Source of the DNA: Pseudomonas maioricensis
GTDB taxonomy: Bacteria; Pseudomonadota; Gammaproteobacteria; Pseudomonadales; Pseudomonadaceae
Direction of reading: 5' to 3'
Assembly (NCBI RefSeq): GCF_022790535.1
Contig: NZ_LOHG01000019.1
Span: 1-64,000 of the forward strand
Length of the DNA: 64,000 bases
Shown here one piece after another: positions 8,324 to 16,837 of this stretch (position 1 is the first letter of the stretch; each line of letters starts with the position of its first letter). Below the pieces are notes generated by a model. That model did not search any database, was not told the origin of the DNA, and saw only the letters and a list, made by a program, of their open reading frames with translations. Both the position numbers and the translations under genes were made by a program.

Positions 8324-9574
8324 TCACGCGACCGGGAGGGCGGCGTCTGTCGTTTCTTCCGGACGCTGAATGGCGGTCCGGGTTTCCGGCATCCTCAGCA
8401 GCAACAACAGCGCGGCTGTCGCGATTGCGGCAAGCGTCAGAAACGCCGCGCTGTAGCCCGCATTCTGGACAATCAGCCCTGCCAGCCCGTTGCTCAAAGC
8501 AGCACCGAGGCCAAATATCGTGGAAATGACCCCAAGGCTGACGCTGAAACGACCGGTTCCCTGAGTCAGGTCCTTGACCACCAGGGGGAACAACGCCCCG
8601 AACAATCCGGCACCGATGCCGTCGAGCAACTGCACGGCAACCAGCCAGAACGGGTTATCGGACAGCACATAAAGTACGCCGCGGATCGGCAGAATCAGAA
8701 AGCCAGCCAACAGCAACGGCTTGCGCCCCCAGACGTCGGCCTTTGCCCCCACCAGCAGCGCCATAGGCACCATGACCCACTGTGCGGCGACGATGCAGGC
8801 CGATGTCAGCGGTGTCGCCAATTGCAGGTTCACCTCAGCGAGCTTCTGGCTCACTAACGGCAACATCGCCGCGTTGGCCAGGTGGAAGAGGGCGCAGCAG
8901 GCAGCGAACAGCAACAAGGTTTTATTGCCTGCCAGTGCTTTGAGGCCTGAAGGCTGTGCGTGGTGCTGTGCATCGCCAGTGCTCAGCTCCCGAGCGACAT
9001 CATGATCAATTGCGTCAGCGGATACGCAACTGACGGCGATGACGCTGGCGACCGCCATCGCCGCCATCAAATAGAACACTGCGATCGGGCCAAACAGGTA
9101 CGCGAAACCACCTGCGAGCATGGCTGCACACGCGTTACCCGCGTGATTGAAGGTTTCGTTGCGCCCGGTGCGCCGGGTAAACGCCTTGGGGCCTGTAATA
9201 CCCAGAGAGATGGCGGCAATAGCCGGAACAAAGACTGACGCGGCAATCCCGCTGATCGCCTGGGTGATCGCAATCAGGCTGACCGAAGAGGTGAAGGGCA
9301 GGATCAGACAGCTGGCAGTTACCAGTAGCGCGGCGACTGCAATCACCGCCCGTTTGTAATGAGTGCTGTCGATCAGCGCCCCGGCCGGACCCTGGGTCAC
9401 CAGACCGGCGATTGCCGCGACCGTCATCACAATACCAATGCTGGCCGGATCCCAGTGATGCACCGCCAGCAGATAGATAGCCAGGTAAGGCCCAAGCCCG
9501 TCTCGAACATCAGCGAGGAAGAAATTGAGGGCATCCAGTGAACGGTTGTTGCGGCGTTGGGTATGGGCGTCCAC
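8324..9574 (-). CDS. MFS transporter
   Basis: A 416-aa major facilitator protein with about 12 membrane segments. The N terminus has NNRSLDALNFFLADVRDGLGP, and the cytoplasmic loop after helix 2 has GPAGALIDSTHYKRA, the usual loop 2-3 position. A hydrophilic central loop with HDVARELSTGDAQHHAQP separates the two six-helix halves. The family resembles drug-efflux or small-molecule exporters of pseudomonads; the substrate is not recognisable. It is transcribed away from the LuxR-type regulator at 9936 and shares a 361-base intergenic region with it. Confidence 0.82.
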   Translation of the reverse strand: MDAHTQRRNNRSLDALNFFLADVRDGLGPYLAIYLLAVHHWDPASIGIVMTVAAIAGLVTQGPAGALIDSTHYKRAVIAVAALLVTASCLILPFTSSVSLIAITQAISGIAASVFVPAIAAISLGITGPKAFTRRTGRNETFNHAGNACAAMLAGGFAYLFGPIAVFYLMAAMAVASVIAVSCVSADAIDHDVARELSTGDAQHHAQPSGLKALAGNKTLLLFAACCALFHLANAAMLPLVSQKLAEVNLQLATPLTSACIVAAQWVMVPMALLVGAKADVWGRKPLLLAGFLILPIRGVLYVLSDNPFWLVAVQLLDGIGAGLFGALFPLVVKDLTQGTGRFSVSLGVISTIFGLGAALSNGLAGLIVQNAGYSAAFLTLAAIATAALLLLLRMPETRTAIQRPEETTDAALPVA

Positions 9575-9935
9575 GGAGTTTCTCGATCAGGCGATGATGA
9601 TTGAGCTTTGAGCGGTGGTTACGGAAAAGGTTTGCTGCCCCATCGAGTTTTCATTGGGGCGCAAGGTGGACCCGCTTTAGCCGGGAAAGCGGTATCTCTC
9701 ACGACTTGTTTATAGAGACGGTAAGGGCGTCTGCCTGGCTAAACCGGGTCCCACGTCATCGCGCCCAGGTTCAGATTGACCCCGCGACAGATTGCATTCC
9801 AGCTGAACGCCCTCGAATTCTTTGGAATTCATGGGAATGCTTGATTGTCCTACCGACATTGGGCAACGAACCGCGGCCACTGAGCATTTGAATTCAGCAG
9901 CGTGCCGGATGCTCTTAACATGGAATGGAGGAACC
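9575..9935. other. Divergent promoter region with an inverted repeat
   Basis: This 361-base region separates the MFS gene from the PAS-LuxR gene. GGACCCGCTTTAGCCGGG (9668-9685) and CCTGGCTAAACCGGGTCC (9734-9751) are inverted copies with two mismatches, a REPIN-like arrangement of the TTTAGCC family. Two GAATTC hexamers at 9814-9829 flank TTTG just before the LuxR leader. GGAGGAA at 9927 is the ribosome binding site of the next gene. I see no convincing gene in it. Confidence 0.55.
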
Positions 9936-11423
9936 ATGAGTCAAGCAGTCCTTGATAGAGAAACCGATCGTCGACAGTTGCAGAGCATCATTGGTGGCCT
10001 TTCTGATGGCGTACTTTTGATCGAACTGGATCAGAGCATTCTGTGGGCCAATGAATCCGCGCTGGAGATGCACGGCGTCAGCCACGTCAAGGAGTTGGGT
10101 CGTAACGTCACAGAATATGCTTCGCGGTTCAACCTGCGCTATCGCAACAATCATCCGCTTGCACTGGAGAATTACCCGATCAGCCGTATTGCTGAGGGCG
10201 AGTCCTTCAGTGATGTGGTGGTGGAGGTCAGGCCGGTGGGTAACGAAGACAAATGCTGGGTGCACCGGGTGCGGAGCATGGTGCTGGATGGTCGGTCGGG
10301 TGAGCCTGAGTTAATGGCACTGATCATCACCGACGCCACCGAACTGGCCAGTGCCGAGCAACGCTTCGAGCGTACCTTTGCTGCCAATCCGGCACCGGCG
10401 GTTATTTGCAGGCTCAGCGATTTACGTTACATCAAAGTCAATCCAGGCTTTCTGGAAATGACCGGCTATACCCGTGAGCAGGTTATCGGACGTTCCGTGT
10501 ATGAGCTGGACGTTCTGGAAAACGCCGAACGCAAGGATCTGGCCATTGAGCGTCTCAACGATGGCGGCACCATCCCGCAGATGCAGGCTGAGCTCAAGCT
10601 GCCCGAAGGTGGCAGCAAGCTGGTGATTGTTGCTGGCCAGCCGCTGGACATCAATGAAGACGACTGCATGCTGTTTTCCTTCATGGACATGGAGCCCCGT
10701 CGCAAGGTCGAGACCGCGTTACGACAGAGCGAAGAGCGCTTCGCCAAAGCGTTTCGCCTGACCCCTGTACCGACTCTGGTGTGCAATGCCGAATCGCAGT
10801 TTGTGGTTGAGGTCAATAATGCGTTCATCAGCACCACCGGGTTTACCGCCCAGGAGCTGACAGGACGATCCGTTGAAGAGCTGGGTTTCATCGATGGCAA
10901 AAAAACGTGCGAGCAGATTTTCGAGGTGTTGAAGAAGACTGGCAGCATTGAAGGCATGGAGCTCAAGGTGCGCAAGCGTGGCGACGAGTTGATTGATTGC
11001 GTGTTGTCTGCCGACACCGTCGTCATTCAGGATGTCCCGTGTTATCTGCTGGTGATCATGGATATTTCAGAGCGTAAGCGATCCGATCTGGAGCTGATCG
11101 CGGCGATTGAAGAGGTCATGCAGGATGCGTCATGGTTCGCACGTTCATTGATCGAGAAGCTTGCCAACGTCAAGAAGGGCAAGGCACCGCAATTGCCGGG
11201 CATTTCGCTGACAGATCTGACCAGTCGTGAAAAAGACGTATTGGGCTTGATCTGTGAAGGCCTGGCAGACAAGGAAATCGCAGCGCGCCTCAAGCTGGCG
11301 CCTAATACCGTGCGTAATCACGTGGCAACGATGTACTCCAAACTGGGCGTGCACAGTCGCGCGGAGGCAATTGTCTGGGCGCGCGAGCGTGCACTATTCA
11401 CTAGTGACAACCGCAAGCAATAG
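9936..11423 (+). CDS. Multi-PAS LuxR-family transcriptional regulator
   Basis: A 495-aa cytosolic sensor-regulator. Three PAS-type modules are visible, at about residues 10-125 (IIGGLSDGVLLIE...), 135-250 (FAANPAPAVICRLSDLRYI...) and 260-375 (FRLTPVPTLVC...MDISERKRS). A linker leads to a LuxR/GerE helix-turn-helix at about 425-490, with LTSREKDVLGLICEGLADKE and APNTVRNHVATMYSKLGVHS. There are no transmembrane segments and no receiver domain, so the signal is probably a cytosolic ligand or redox state. The frame opens at 9822, but GGAGGAA at 9927 and the PAS homology place the start at 9936. Targets unknown; a cluster of GCACT motifs follows the gene. Confidence 0.87.
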   Translation: MSQAVLDRETDRRQLQSIIGGLSDGVLLIELDQSILWANESALEMHGVSHVKELGRNVTEYASRFNLRYRNNHPLALENYPISRIAEGESFSDVVVEVRPVGNEDKCWVHRVRSMVLDGRSGEPELMALIITDATELASAEQRFERTFAANPAPAVICRLSDLRYIKVNPGFLEMTGYTREQVIGRSVYELDVLENAERKDLAIERLNDGGTIPQMQAELKLPEGGSKLVIVAGQPLDINEDDCMLFSFMDMEPRRKVETALRQSEERFAKAFRLTPVPTLVCNAESQFVVEVNNAFISTTGFTAQELTGRSVEELGFIDGKKTCEQIFEVLKKTGSIEGMELKVRKRGDELIDCVLSADTVVIQDVPCYLLVIMDISERKRSDLELIAAIEEVMQDASWFARSLIEKLANVKKGKAPQLPGISLTDLTSREKDVLGLICEGLADKEIAARLKLAPNTVRNHVATMYSKLGVHSRAEAIVWARERALFTSDNRKQ

Positions 11424-11462
11424 CACTAACAAAAAGTGCAAATGCACTAGTGCTATCAGTGC
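11391..11462. repeat. Cluster of GCACT/AGTGC motifs
   Basis: Within 72 bases at the 3' end of the LuxR-type gene there are GCACT at 11391, CACTAGTG at 11399, GCACT at 11423, AGTGC at 11435, the perfect palindrome GCACTAGTGC at 11444-11453, and AGTGC at 11458. Such density in both orientations suggests multiple binding sites for a dimeric regulator or a structured mRNA end. Role unknown. Confidence 0.45.
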
Positions 11463-11593
11463 AAATTCGTCTGGTTGATCCGGCACGGCTTTCTTTACCC
11501 TGACCGTCCATTTTCTGGACCTTGTCAGGGGCCTCCGTTGCAGAATTTTAAACGCTTGCGGATTCAAGATGGCTGGCCACAGGGTGGTCAGAA

Positions 11594-11857
11594 GTGAGCT
11601 GGCTGTCACAGGTCCGTCACGAAATCGAAGGCAGTTTCGAGCCTTTGGCATGCGAGTGCGTGATTGGAGCCGATTCATCCTTGAGTGTGCGCATTTATGA
11701 TCGTGAATCGGGGCGCGTTGATCTAATGGTCATCGGCATTGCTCTCGATCAGGTAAAGACGCAGCACGACGTACTGGCGTTGATCAACGAGTTACGTGAT
11801 GAGCTGGGCAGCGTCGGTATGAACCCTCTCGATATAGAGCCTTCCTCACAGGCTTGA
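11594..11857 (+). CDS. DUF1652 domain-containing protein
   Basis: An 87-aa protein of the Pseudomonas DUF1652 family, recognised by the central FEPLACECVIGADSSLSVRI and DRESGRVDLMVIGI segments and the C-terminal LINELRDELG. There is no signal peptide or membrane segment. The start is GTG at 11594, preceded by AGGGTGG. Its last 12 bases overlap, tail to tail, the end of the DUF6482 gene. Function unknown. Confidence 0.8.
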   Translation: MSWLSQVRHEIEGSFEPLACECVIGADSSLSVRIYDRESGRVDLMVIGIALDQVKTQHDVLALINELRDELGSVGMNPLDIEPSSQA

Positions 11858-12151
11858 ACGCCACGGGATCGGTTCGCGGTTGGGCTGCCGGTCTACGCTG
11901 CCCAGTCCGACCATCTCATCCTGAACCGCTGGCTGGACCAGAAACAGCGGCACTTCCGGTACGCCTTTCAGATTCTTGCGAGCCTCTTCCATTGAGGCGA
12001 CATGCAGGGTGCTTCCCTTGGCGTTGATCAGTGGGTGAGACTTGCCACTCTTCAACGCGTGCATGACGTAGGAGCCACCCTCCATCGCGACCAGATGGAC
12101 TTCTTCGATCTCACCCGCCTTCACATGATCGGCCAGCTTGCTCAGTTCCAT
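11846..12151 (-). CDS. DUF6482 family protein
   Basis: A 101-aa soluble protein resembling DUF6482 proteins of Pseudomonas: an N-terminal HVKAGEIEEVHLVAMEGGSYVMH segment, then a conserved KSHPLINAKGSTLHVASMEE. AAAGGTGACGTC precedes the ATG and provides GGTGA as a ribosome binding site. It converges on the DUF1652 gene with a short overlap. Function unknown; no catalytic residues can be named. Confidence 0.72.
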   Translation of the reverse strand: MELSKLADHVKAGEIEEVHLVAMEGGSYVMHALKSGKSHPLINAKGSTLHVASMEEARKNLKGVPEVPLFLVQPAVQDEMVGLGSVDRQPNREPIPWRSSL

Positions 12152-12495
12152 GACGTCACCTTTATCTGTGTGGCGGGCGATTGCCTGCCTGTCTTGATTC
12201 GAGGCGCACGCGCTGGCTGAGTTCGAACTGAATGGATTAATGGTCGTCGAACCGATTTGGCGGTAGCGGAATAAAAACTGACTGTTTGATCAGTTTAAGG
12301 TTTTAAATGTGTTTTATTTGTCGGTGAATTCTTTCATTTCGCTTTCAATTAATCATTTTTTTACTCTCGCTGCGGAAGTTTTCACTGTTAATTGATCGTT
12401 TTAAAACTCATTACCCCCACGGCCCCTCAAGCTTGTTTTTTAATGGCCGATAGTTTCAGGTTGAATGTTAATCAAACTGAAACAGGAGTCTGTCA
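12152..12495. other. AT-rich intergenic region upstream of the chemoreceptor
   Basis: These 344 bases are clearly more AT-rich than their surroundings, particularly 12280-12410, and hold no open frame with coding character. They separate the divergent DUF6482 and chemoreceptor genes. The only recognisable element is the FliA promoter at 12427-12453. Confidence 0.7.
12427..12453 (+). promoter_or_regulatory. FliA (sigma-28) promoter of the chemoreceptor gene
   Basis: TCAAG at 12427-12431, a 14-base spacer and GCCGATAG at 12446-12453 match the flagellar sigma-28 consensus TAAAG-N14-GCCGATAA in both boxes and in spacing. It lies 43 bases before the chemoreceptor ATG at 12496. This indicates co-expression with the flagellar and chemotaxis regulon. 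Confidence 0.85.
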
Positions 12496-14115
12496 ATGAG
12501 AAACCTCAAGGTATCGGTGCGCGCGACGCTAAGTTTCATGTTTATCGCTTTTTTGCTGGTCGCCCTCGGTGGTATTTCCGTCTGGAAAATGGGCGAAATT
12601 CGTGAGACGGCTGCGGACCTGGAAAATGACTCCCTGGCCAGCATTGTCGTAGCAGACCGTATTAATGCCGCCATGCTCCGACTGCGCCTTGAGAACCGCA
12701 GACTGATATCTCAGACGGACCCCCAGAGTATTGCGGCGACCATCCAGACCATTAATACCGTAAGTGGCGAGCTCAGAAAGCAAATTAAGACCTATGCGCC
12801 TTTTGTTGCCAGTGACCGGGAAGGCCAGTTATTCAAAGCTGTTTCTGAAAACGCTGAAAAGATGCTAGCCGCTTTTGATGGTGTTTCAGCGCTTGTTACC
12901 CGAGGGTCAACGGCCGAAGCACTCGCTTATATAAATAGCAATGTCACGCCTGTTACACGACCGCTCGAAGAGGCGGTGGGCGGGCTTGTACAGATGAATA
13001 TTGACGAGGCGGACAATGCGGGAAAAGAGTCCGAAGCCTCTTATGAAAGTGGTTTGATATTTGTCATCGTTATTATTGTCGCCGCCGCACTGGCGACCGT
13101 TGTGCTAGCTATTCTGTTTACCCAAAGTATTGTCGCTCCATTACGGGACATGTTGAAGGTCAATGAAACGATCGCCAAAGGCGATCTACGCAGTGTAATT
13201 ACCGTCACCGGTAAGGACGAATTTGCCGACCTCATGCGCTCCACTCAAGTCATGCAGAAAAACCTGCGCGACACCATCAAGCTGATCGGTGATTCATCTA
13301 CTCAATTGGCCTCGGCGTCCGAAGAGATGAACGCGGTCACCGAAGAGTCCAGCAAAGGGTTGATGCGCCAGAACACCGAAATCGACCAAGCGGCGACGGC
13401 GGTGAATGAAATGACTGCGGCTGTTGATGAAGTCGCCCGTAATGCAGCTTCGGCGTCTGACGCCGCCAAGGCTTCTGATCAGGCGACACGCACTGGCGCT
13501 TCGCGCGTCACCAGCACGGTTACAGCTATCGAGAGACTCAGTCAGACCGTGCAGAACACCAGCGGTGATGTTCAGCGTCTAGCGGTACAGTCCAAGGACA
13601 TCAGCAAGGTGCTGGACGTAATTCGTACCATTGCCGAGCAGACAAACCTGCTGGCCTTGAACGCGGCTATTGAAGCGGCGCGGGCCGGTGAGCAGGGTCG
13701 CGGATTTGCAGTCGTTGCCGATGAGGTGAGGGCCCTTGCCCACCGTACTCAGACCTCGACTCAAGAAATTGAGCAAATGATCGGCGACATTCTCAAGGGT
13801 ACCGAGCAGGCCACCAAGGCCATGAGCGAGAGCTGCGAGCAGGCGCAAGGCACGCTGAGTGTGGCCCATGAAGCGGGCGCGGCGTTGACGTTGATTGCCA
13901 AAGCCATCAATGAAATCAACGAAATGAACCTGATGATCGCCACTGCTTCCGAGCAGCAGGCCCAAGTGGCTCGTTCGGTTGACGGCAACCTCATGAGCAT
14001 TCGGGATTTGTCGATCCAGAGCGCGACCGGCGCCCATCAGACGGCGGCGGCGAGTTCCGAGTTGTCGCGTCTGGCAGTAGACATGAACAAGCTGGTGGGA
14101 CGATTCTCGCTTTAA
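12496..14115 (+). CDS. Methyl-accepting chemotaxis protein
   Basis: A 539-aa transmembrane chemoreceptor. A first membrane helix lies at about residues 10-30 (SFMFIAFLLVALGGISVW), followed by a periplasmic four-helix-bundle type ligand domain (about 31-188), a second helix at about 189-212 (LIFVIVIIVAAALATVVL), a HAMP domain (about 213-265) and a signalling domain. The signalling tip contains EQTNLLALNAAIEAARAGEQ near residue 380, which contacts CheA and CheW. The ATG is preceded by ACAGGAG. A FliA promoter lies upstream. No ligand can be assigned; the 4HB class often senses small organic acids or amino acids. Confidence 0.93.
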   Translation: MRNLKVSVRATLSFMFIAFLLVALGGISVWKMGEIRETAADLENDSLASIVVADRINAAMLRLRLENRRLISQTDPQSIAATIQTINTVSGELRKQIKTYAPFVASDREGQLFKAVSENAEKMLAAFDGVSALVTRGSTAEALAYINSNVTPVTRPLEEAVGGLVQMNIDEADNAGKESEASYESGLIFVIVIIVAAALATVVLAILFTQSIVAPLRDMLKVNETIAKGDLRSVITVTGKDEFADLMRSTQVMQKNLRDTIKLIGDSSTQLASASEEMNAVTEESSKGLMRQNTEIDQAATAVNEMTAAVDEVARNAASASDAAKASDQATRTGASRVTSTVTAIERLSQTVQNTSGDVQRLAVQSKDISKVLDVIRTIAEQTNLLALNAAIEAARAGEQGRGFAVVADEVRALAHRTQTSTQEIEQMIGDILKGTEQATKAMSESCEQAQGTLSVAHEAGAALTLIAKAINEINEMNLMIATASEQQAQVARSVDGNLMSIRDLSIQSATGAHQTAAASSELSRLAVDMNKLVGRFSL

Positions 14116-14132
14116 TTTTTGTGCAGGGGAGA

Positions 14133-14160
14133 GGTGTACCGGCGAAAAAGCCGGTACGCC
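14133..14160 (+). terminator. Hairpin after the chemoreceptor gene
   Basis: GGTGTACCGGC (14133-14143) pairs with GCCGGTACGCC (14150-14160) around GAAAAA: an 11-bp stem with one G-U pair, 18 bases after the stop. The T tract is weak. It lies between convergent genes and may serve both strands. Confidence 0.6.
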
Positions 14161-14175
14161 TTGTCCGGTCAGATT

Positions 14176-14922
14176 TTATGAACCCCGTCGCTCATACGCG
14201 ACGCGCAAGCGTTCACGAATATTGCTCAAATGGCGGCGCATGGCGGCTCTCGCACCGTCCGGGTCACGATTGGCGATGGTCGCGTAGATGTCGTGATGTT
14301 CCTGGCGCAGCCTGGCGCTGTAGTCTTCGATGGCAGTATTGGCCAGGGCTGCCGAGTTGAGCCGGTTGCGGGGAATCAGTGTCAGGCCCAAATGTTCGGT
14401 GATATCAGCGAAATAGCGGTTGTCAGTGGCCAGCGCAATTTGCTGATGAAAATCGAAATCGGCAGCCGCCGCTTCGGCTCGGCTGACCGTCGGGTCTTCG
14501 ATGATCTTCAGCGCCTGGTGCATGCGCGCCAGATGGTCTTCAGTCCTGCGCAGAGCGGCAAAGCCTGCGGAGTCGACTTCGATACCGATGCGTAGTTCGA
14601 TGACGGCCATGACATCGCTGAGCGTGCGGTCCGCTTGCGGGTCGATCTGATCAACGCGCTGTCTGACCACGAACGTGCCGATGCCATGCCGGGTTTCCAC
14701 CAGCCCGTGGGATTGCAGATGGGAAATGGCTTCTCGCACAACGGTACGACTCACGCCATGTTCCTGGGTGATGTGTTTTTCCGGCGGGAGCTTGTCACCG
14801 ACCTTCAGTTGGCCGTCTTCAATCATGCTGGTCAGGATATTGGCCAGCGCCAGAGTCAGATTGCGCGGACGTCTTATGGACGAGTCGGTCTCTGCTGGTT
14901 CGGAAATCGGGGTGGGGTTCAT
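14176..14922 (-). CDS. FadR/GntR (FCD) transcriptional regulator
   Basis: A 248-aa regulator with an N-terminal winged helix (about residues 18-85, including KLPPEKHITQEHGVSRTVVRE and LVETRHGIGTFVV) and a C-terminal FCD ligand domain (about 100-235) with the usual acidic and histidine residues for a metal-bound organic acid (DFDFHQQIA, RQEHHDIYATI). The frame extends 14 codons upstream, but GGTGGA precedes the ATG at 14922. It lies downstream of the semialdehyde dehydrogenase on the same strand, beyond a terminator, and is a paralogue of the FCD regulator at 61914. It probably responds to a sugar acid or its breakdown product. Confidence 0.88.
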   Translation of the reverse strand: MNPTPISEPAETDSSIRRPRNLTLALANILTSMIEDGQLKVGDKLPPEKHITQEHGVSRTVVREAISHLQSHGLVETRHGIGTFVVRQRVDQIDPQADRTLSDVMAVIELRIGIEVDSAGFAALRRTEDHLARMHQALKIIEDPTVSRAEAAAADFDFHQQIALATDNRYFADITEHLGLTLIPRNRLNSAALANTAIEDYSARLRQEHHDIYATIANRDPDGARAAMRRHLSNIRERLRVAYERRGS

Positions 14923-15012
14923 GGTGTGTTCCACCTGATGAAAAAATGCGCTTTCCAGTCGCACCCATTGACGCGCTGTCAGCTCTTCACGACGTTCACA
15001 TGACGTTCACAT

Positions 15013-15050
15013 AAAGAAACGGCGCGGCTTGAGGGCCGCGCCGTTTCTTT
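15013..15050 (-). terminator. Strong intrinsic terminator after the semialdehyde dehydrogenase
   Basis: A perfect 16-bp inverted repeat, AAAGAAACGGCGCGGC (15013-15028) and its complement (15035-15050), around a 6-base loop. It is GC-rich at the loop and ends in A/T runs on both sides, so it can act in both directions. It lies 25 bases beyond the dehydrogenase stop and separates that gene from the FCD regulator. Confidence 0.88.
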
Positions 15051-15074
15051 TACAGAGCACTGATCAGGTCAGTC

Positions 15075-16658
15075 TCAAGCGATGGGCTGATCGCTCCACT
15101 CGCTGTTGACCAGACGCTTGAGGCCCAGCGGGTTAGCGTTCTGCAACGCTTCTGGCAGCAGGCTGTCAGGGTAGTTCTGATAGCAGACAGGACGCAGGAA
15201 GCGATCGATGGCCAGAGTGCCCACCGAAGTACCACGTGCATCGGAAGTCGCCGGGTATGGACCACCGTGAACCATGGCTTCGCAGACTTCGACGCCGGTC
15301 GGGTAACCGTTGACGAGGATGCGGCCGACTTTCTCTTCCAGCACCGGTACCAGCCATTGGTACTTCTGCAGGTCGCTCTGCTCGCCGATCAGAGTGGCGG
15401 TCAGTTGGCCGCGCAGGCCTTGCAGCGCGCTTTTCAGTTGCGCGTCGTCAGCGACTTCGATGACCAGGGTGGTTGGGCCGAATACTTCTTCCTGCAGCAG
15501 CGGGTCGCCATTGAGCAGCAGGCTGACGTCAGCTTTGAAAAGTTGAGCCTGAGCCTGTTTGCCTTCCTGCGGTTTACCCGCCAGGTGCGTAACGCCTGGG
15601 TGCGACAGCAGATGCTGAACGCCTTTGCTGTAGCTGCGCAGGCCACCTGCGTTAAGCATGGTTTGTGGAGCCTGGCCACCCATGTGTTCCTGAAGTTGCT
15701 CAAGGAACCTGGTGAAGGTTGGCGAGCTGATGCCGATCACAACGCCTGGGTTGGTGCAGAACTGACCTGCGCCCATGACGACCGAAGCTGCAAGGTCCTT
15801 GGCCACGGTATCACCGCGAGCGGCCAGCGCTTCAGGCAACAGAACAACCGGGTTGATGCTCGACATTTCCGCGAACACCGGGATCGGCTCAGGACGTTCG
15901 GCAGCCATTTTGCACAGTGCGTCGCCACCGCTCAGGGAGCCAGTGAAGCCAACGGCTTTGATGGCCGGATGCTTGACCAGACCTTCGCCAACGCCGCTGC
16001 CGAAAATCATGTTGAACACGCCTTTCGGCATGTTGGTTTTTTCTGCCGCGCGGATGATCGCAGAACCGACCAGGTCGGCAGTTGCCATGTGGCCGCTGTG
16101 CGCTTTGAACACAACCGGGCAACCGGAAGCCAGTGCTGCTGCGGTGTCGCCGCCAGCAGTAGAGAAAGCCAGCGGGAAGTTGCTCGCGCCGAACACGGCA
16201 ACCGGGCCTACGCCGATGCGGTATTGACGCAGGTCGACGCGTGGCAGAGGCTTACGATCCGGCAGTGCCAGGTCAATGCGTGCCCCCAGGAAGTCACCGC
16301 GACGCAGGACTTTGGCGAACAGGCGCATCTGGCCGCTTGTACGTCCGCGCTCACCCTGAATACGGGCGGTCGGCAGGGCGGTTTCCTGGCAAACGATGGC
16401 AACGAAATCATCACCGAGCTGGTCCAGCTCGTCGGCGATTGCATCAAGGAATTCTGCACGACGCGCCGGGCTCAGCTGACGGTATTCAGCAAAAGCGCCT
16501 TTTGCTGCCAGGGCTGCTGCGTCGATTTCTGCATCGGTGGCCTGGTAGAAACTGTAGGGCAGTGCTTCACCGGTAGTGGCGTCGAGACTTTTGTGTTGCG
16601 GCTCGCCAAGTGCGCTACGTGCGCCTGCGATGAAGTTGTGGCCGAGAACATTAGGCAT
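15075..16658 (-). CDS. 2,5-dioxovalerate (alpha-ketoglutarate semialdehyde) dehydrogenase
   Basis: A 527-aa aldehyde dehydrogenase of the NADP+-dependent class that oxidises 2,5-dioxopentanoate to 2-oxoglutarate, the last step of glucarate, galactarate and pentose breakdown. GPVAVFGASNFPLAFS near residue 152 is the cofactor-binding segment, the general-base Glu is in VFAEMSSINPVV near 264, and the nucleophilic Cys is in GAGQFCTNPGVV near 300. The length is typical of this class rather than of general aldehyde dehydrogenases (about 480). CAGGAG precedes the ATG. It ends at a strong terminator; an operator-like site in its promoter matches those of the gud genes in this window. Confidence 0.9.
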   Translation of the reverse strand: MPNVLGHNFIAGARSALGEPQHKSLDATTGEALPYSFYQATDAEIDAAALAAKGAFAEYRQLSPARRAEFLDAIADELDQLGDDFVAIVCQETALPTARIQGERGRTSGQMRLFAKVLRRGDFLGARIDLALPDRKPLPRVDLRQYRIGVGPVAVFGASNFPLAFSTAGGDTAAALASGCPVVFKAHSGHMATADLVGSAIIRAAEKTNMPKGVFNMIFGSGVGEGLVKHPAIKAVGFTGSLSGGDALCKMAAERPEPIPVFAEMSSINPVVLLPEALAARGDTVAKDLAASVVMGAGQFCTNPGVVIGISSPTFTRFLEQLQEHMGGQAPQTMLNAGGLRSYSKGVQHLLSHPGVTHLAGKPQEGKQAQAQLFKADVSLLLNGDPLLQEEVFGPTTLVIEVADDAQLKSALQGLRGQLTATLIGEQSDLQKYQWLVPVLEEKVGRILVNGYPTGVEVCEAMVHGGPYPATSDARGTSVGTLAIDRFLRPVCYQNYPDSLLPEALQNANPLGLKRLVNSEWSDQPIA

Positions 16659-16774
16659 CTGTGTCTCCTGTTTTTATTTGCGGGTTTAATCAGGCTGGTG
16701 CCTGTCTTAGAGATCTGCCGACCGTTCGATGACGGTGTGAGCGGCCTGTAACCGGCGTCGCTCAAAAATGTTGA

Positions 16775-16790
16775 CAGTCATCGTACAACT
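16775..16790 (-). promoter_or_regulatory. Candidate FCD-regulator operator before the dehydrogenase
   Basis: On the minus strand the site reads AGTTGTACGATGACTG. It matches the site before gudP (ACTTGTATGATGTCTA) at 12 of 16 positions. It lies about 115 bases upstream of the dehydrogenase ATG. Binding by either FCD regulator is inference. Confidence 0.45.
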
Positions 16791-16837
16791 ACCGATGAAA
16801 GTGCGCAACCATGGAGTGTCGGGCACAGGGCCGCGTT

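Noticed and set aside
14989..15010. Tandem direct repeat of GACGTTCACAT
   Set aside because: Only two copies next to a terminator, with no palindromic character or obvious partner; probably chance or slippage.
15267..16751. 494-codon open frame on the + strand
   Set aside because: Antisense to the semialdehyde dehydrogenase, with low-complexity His/Gln-rich translation and no domain.
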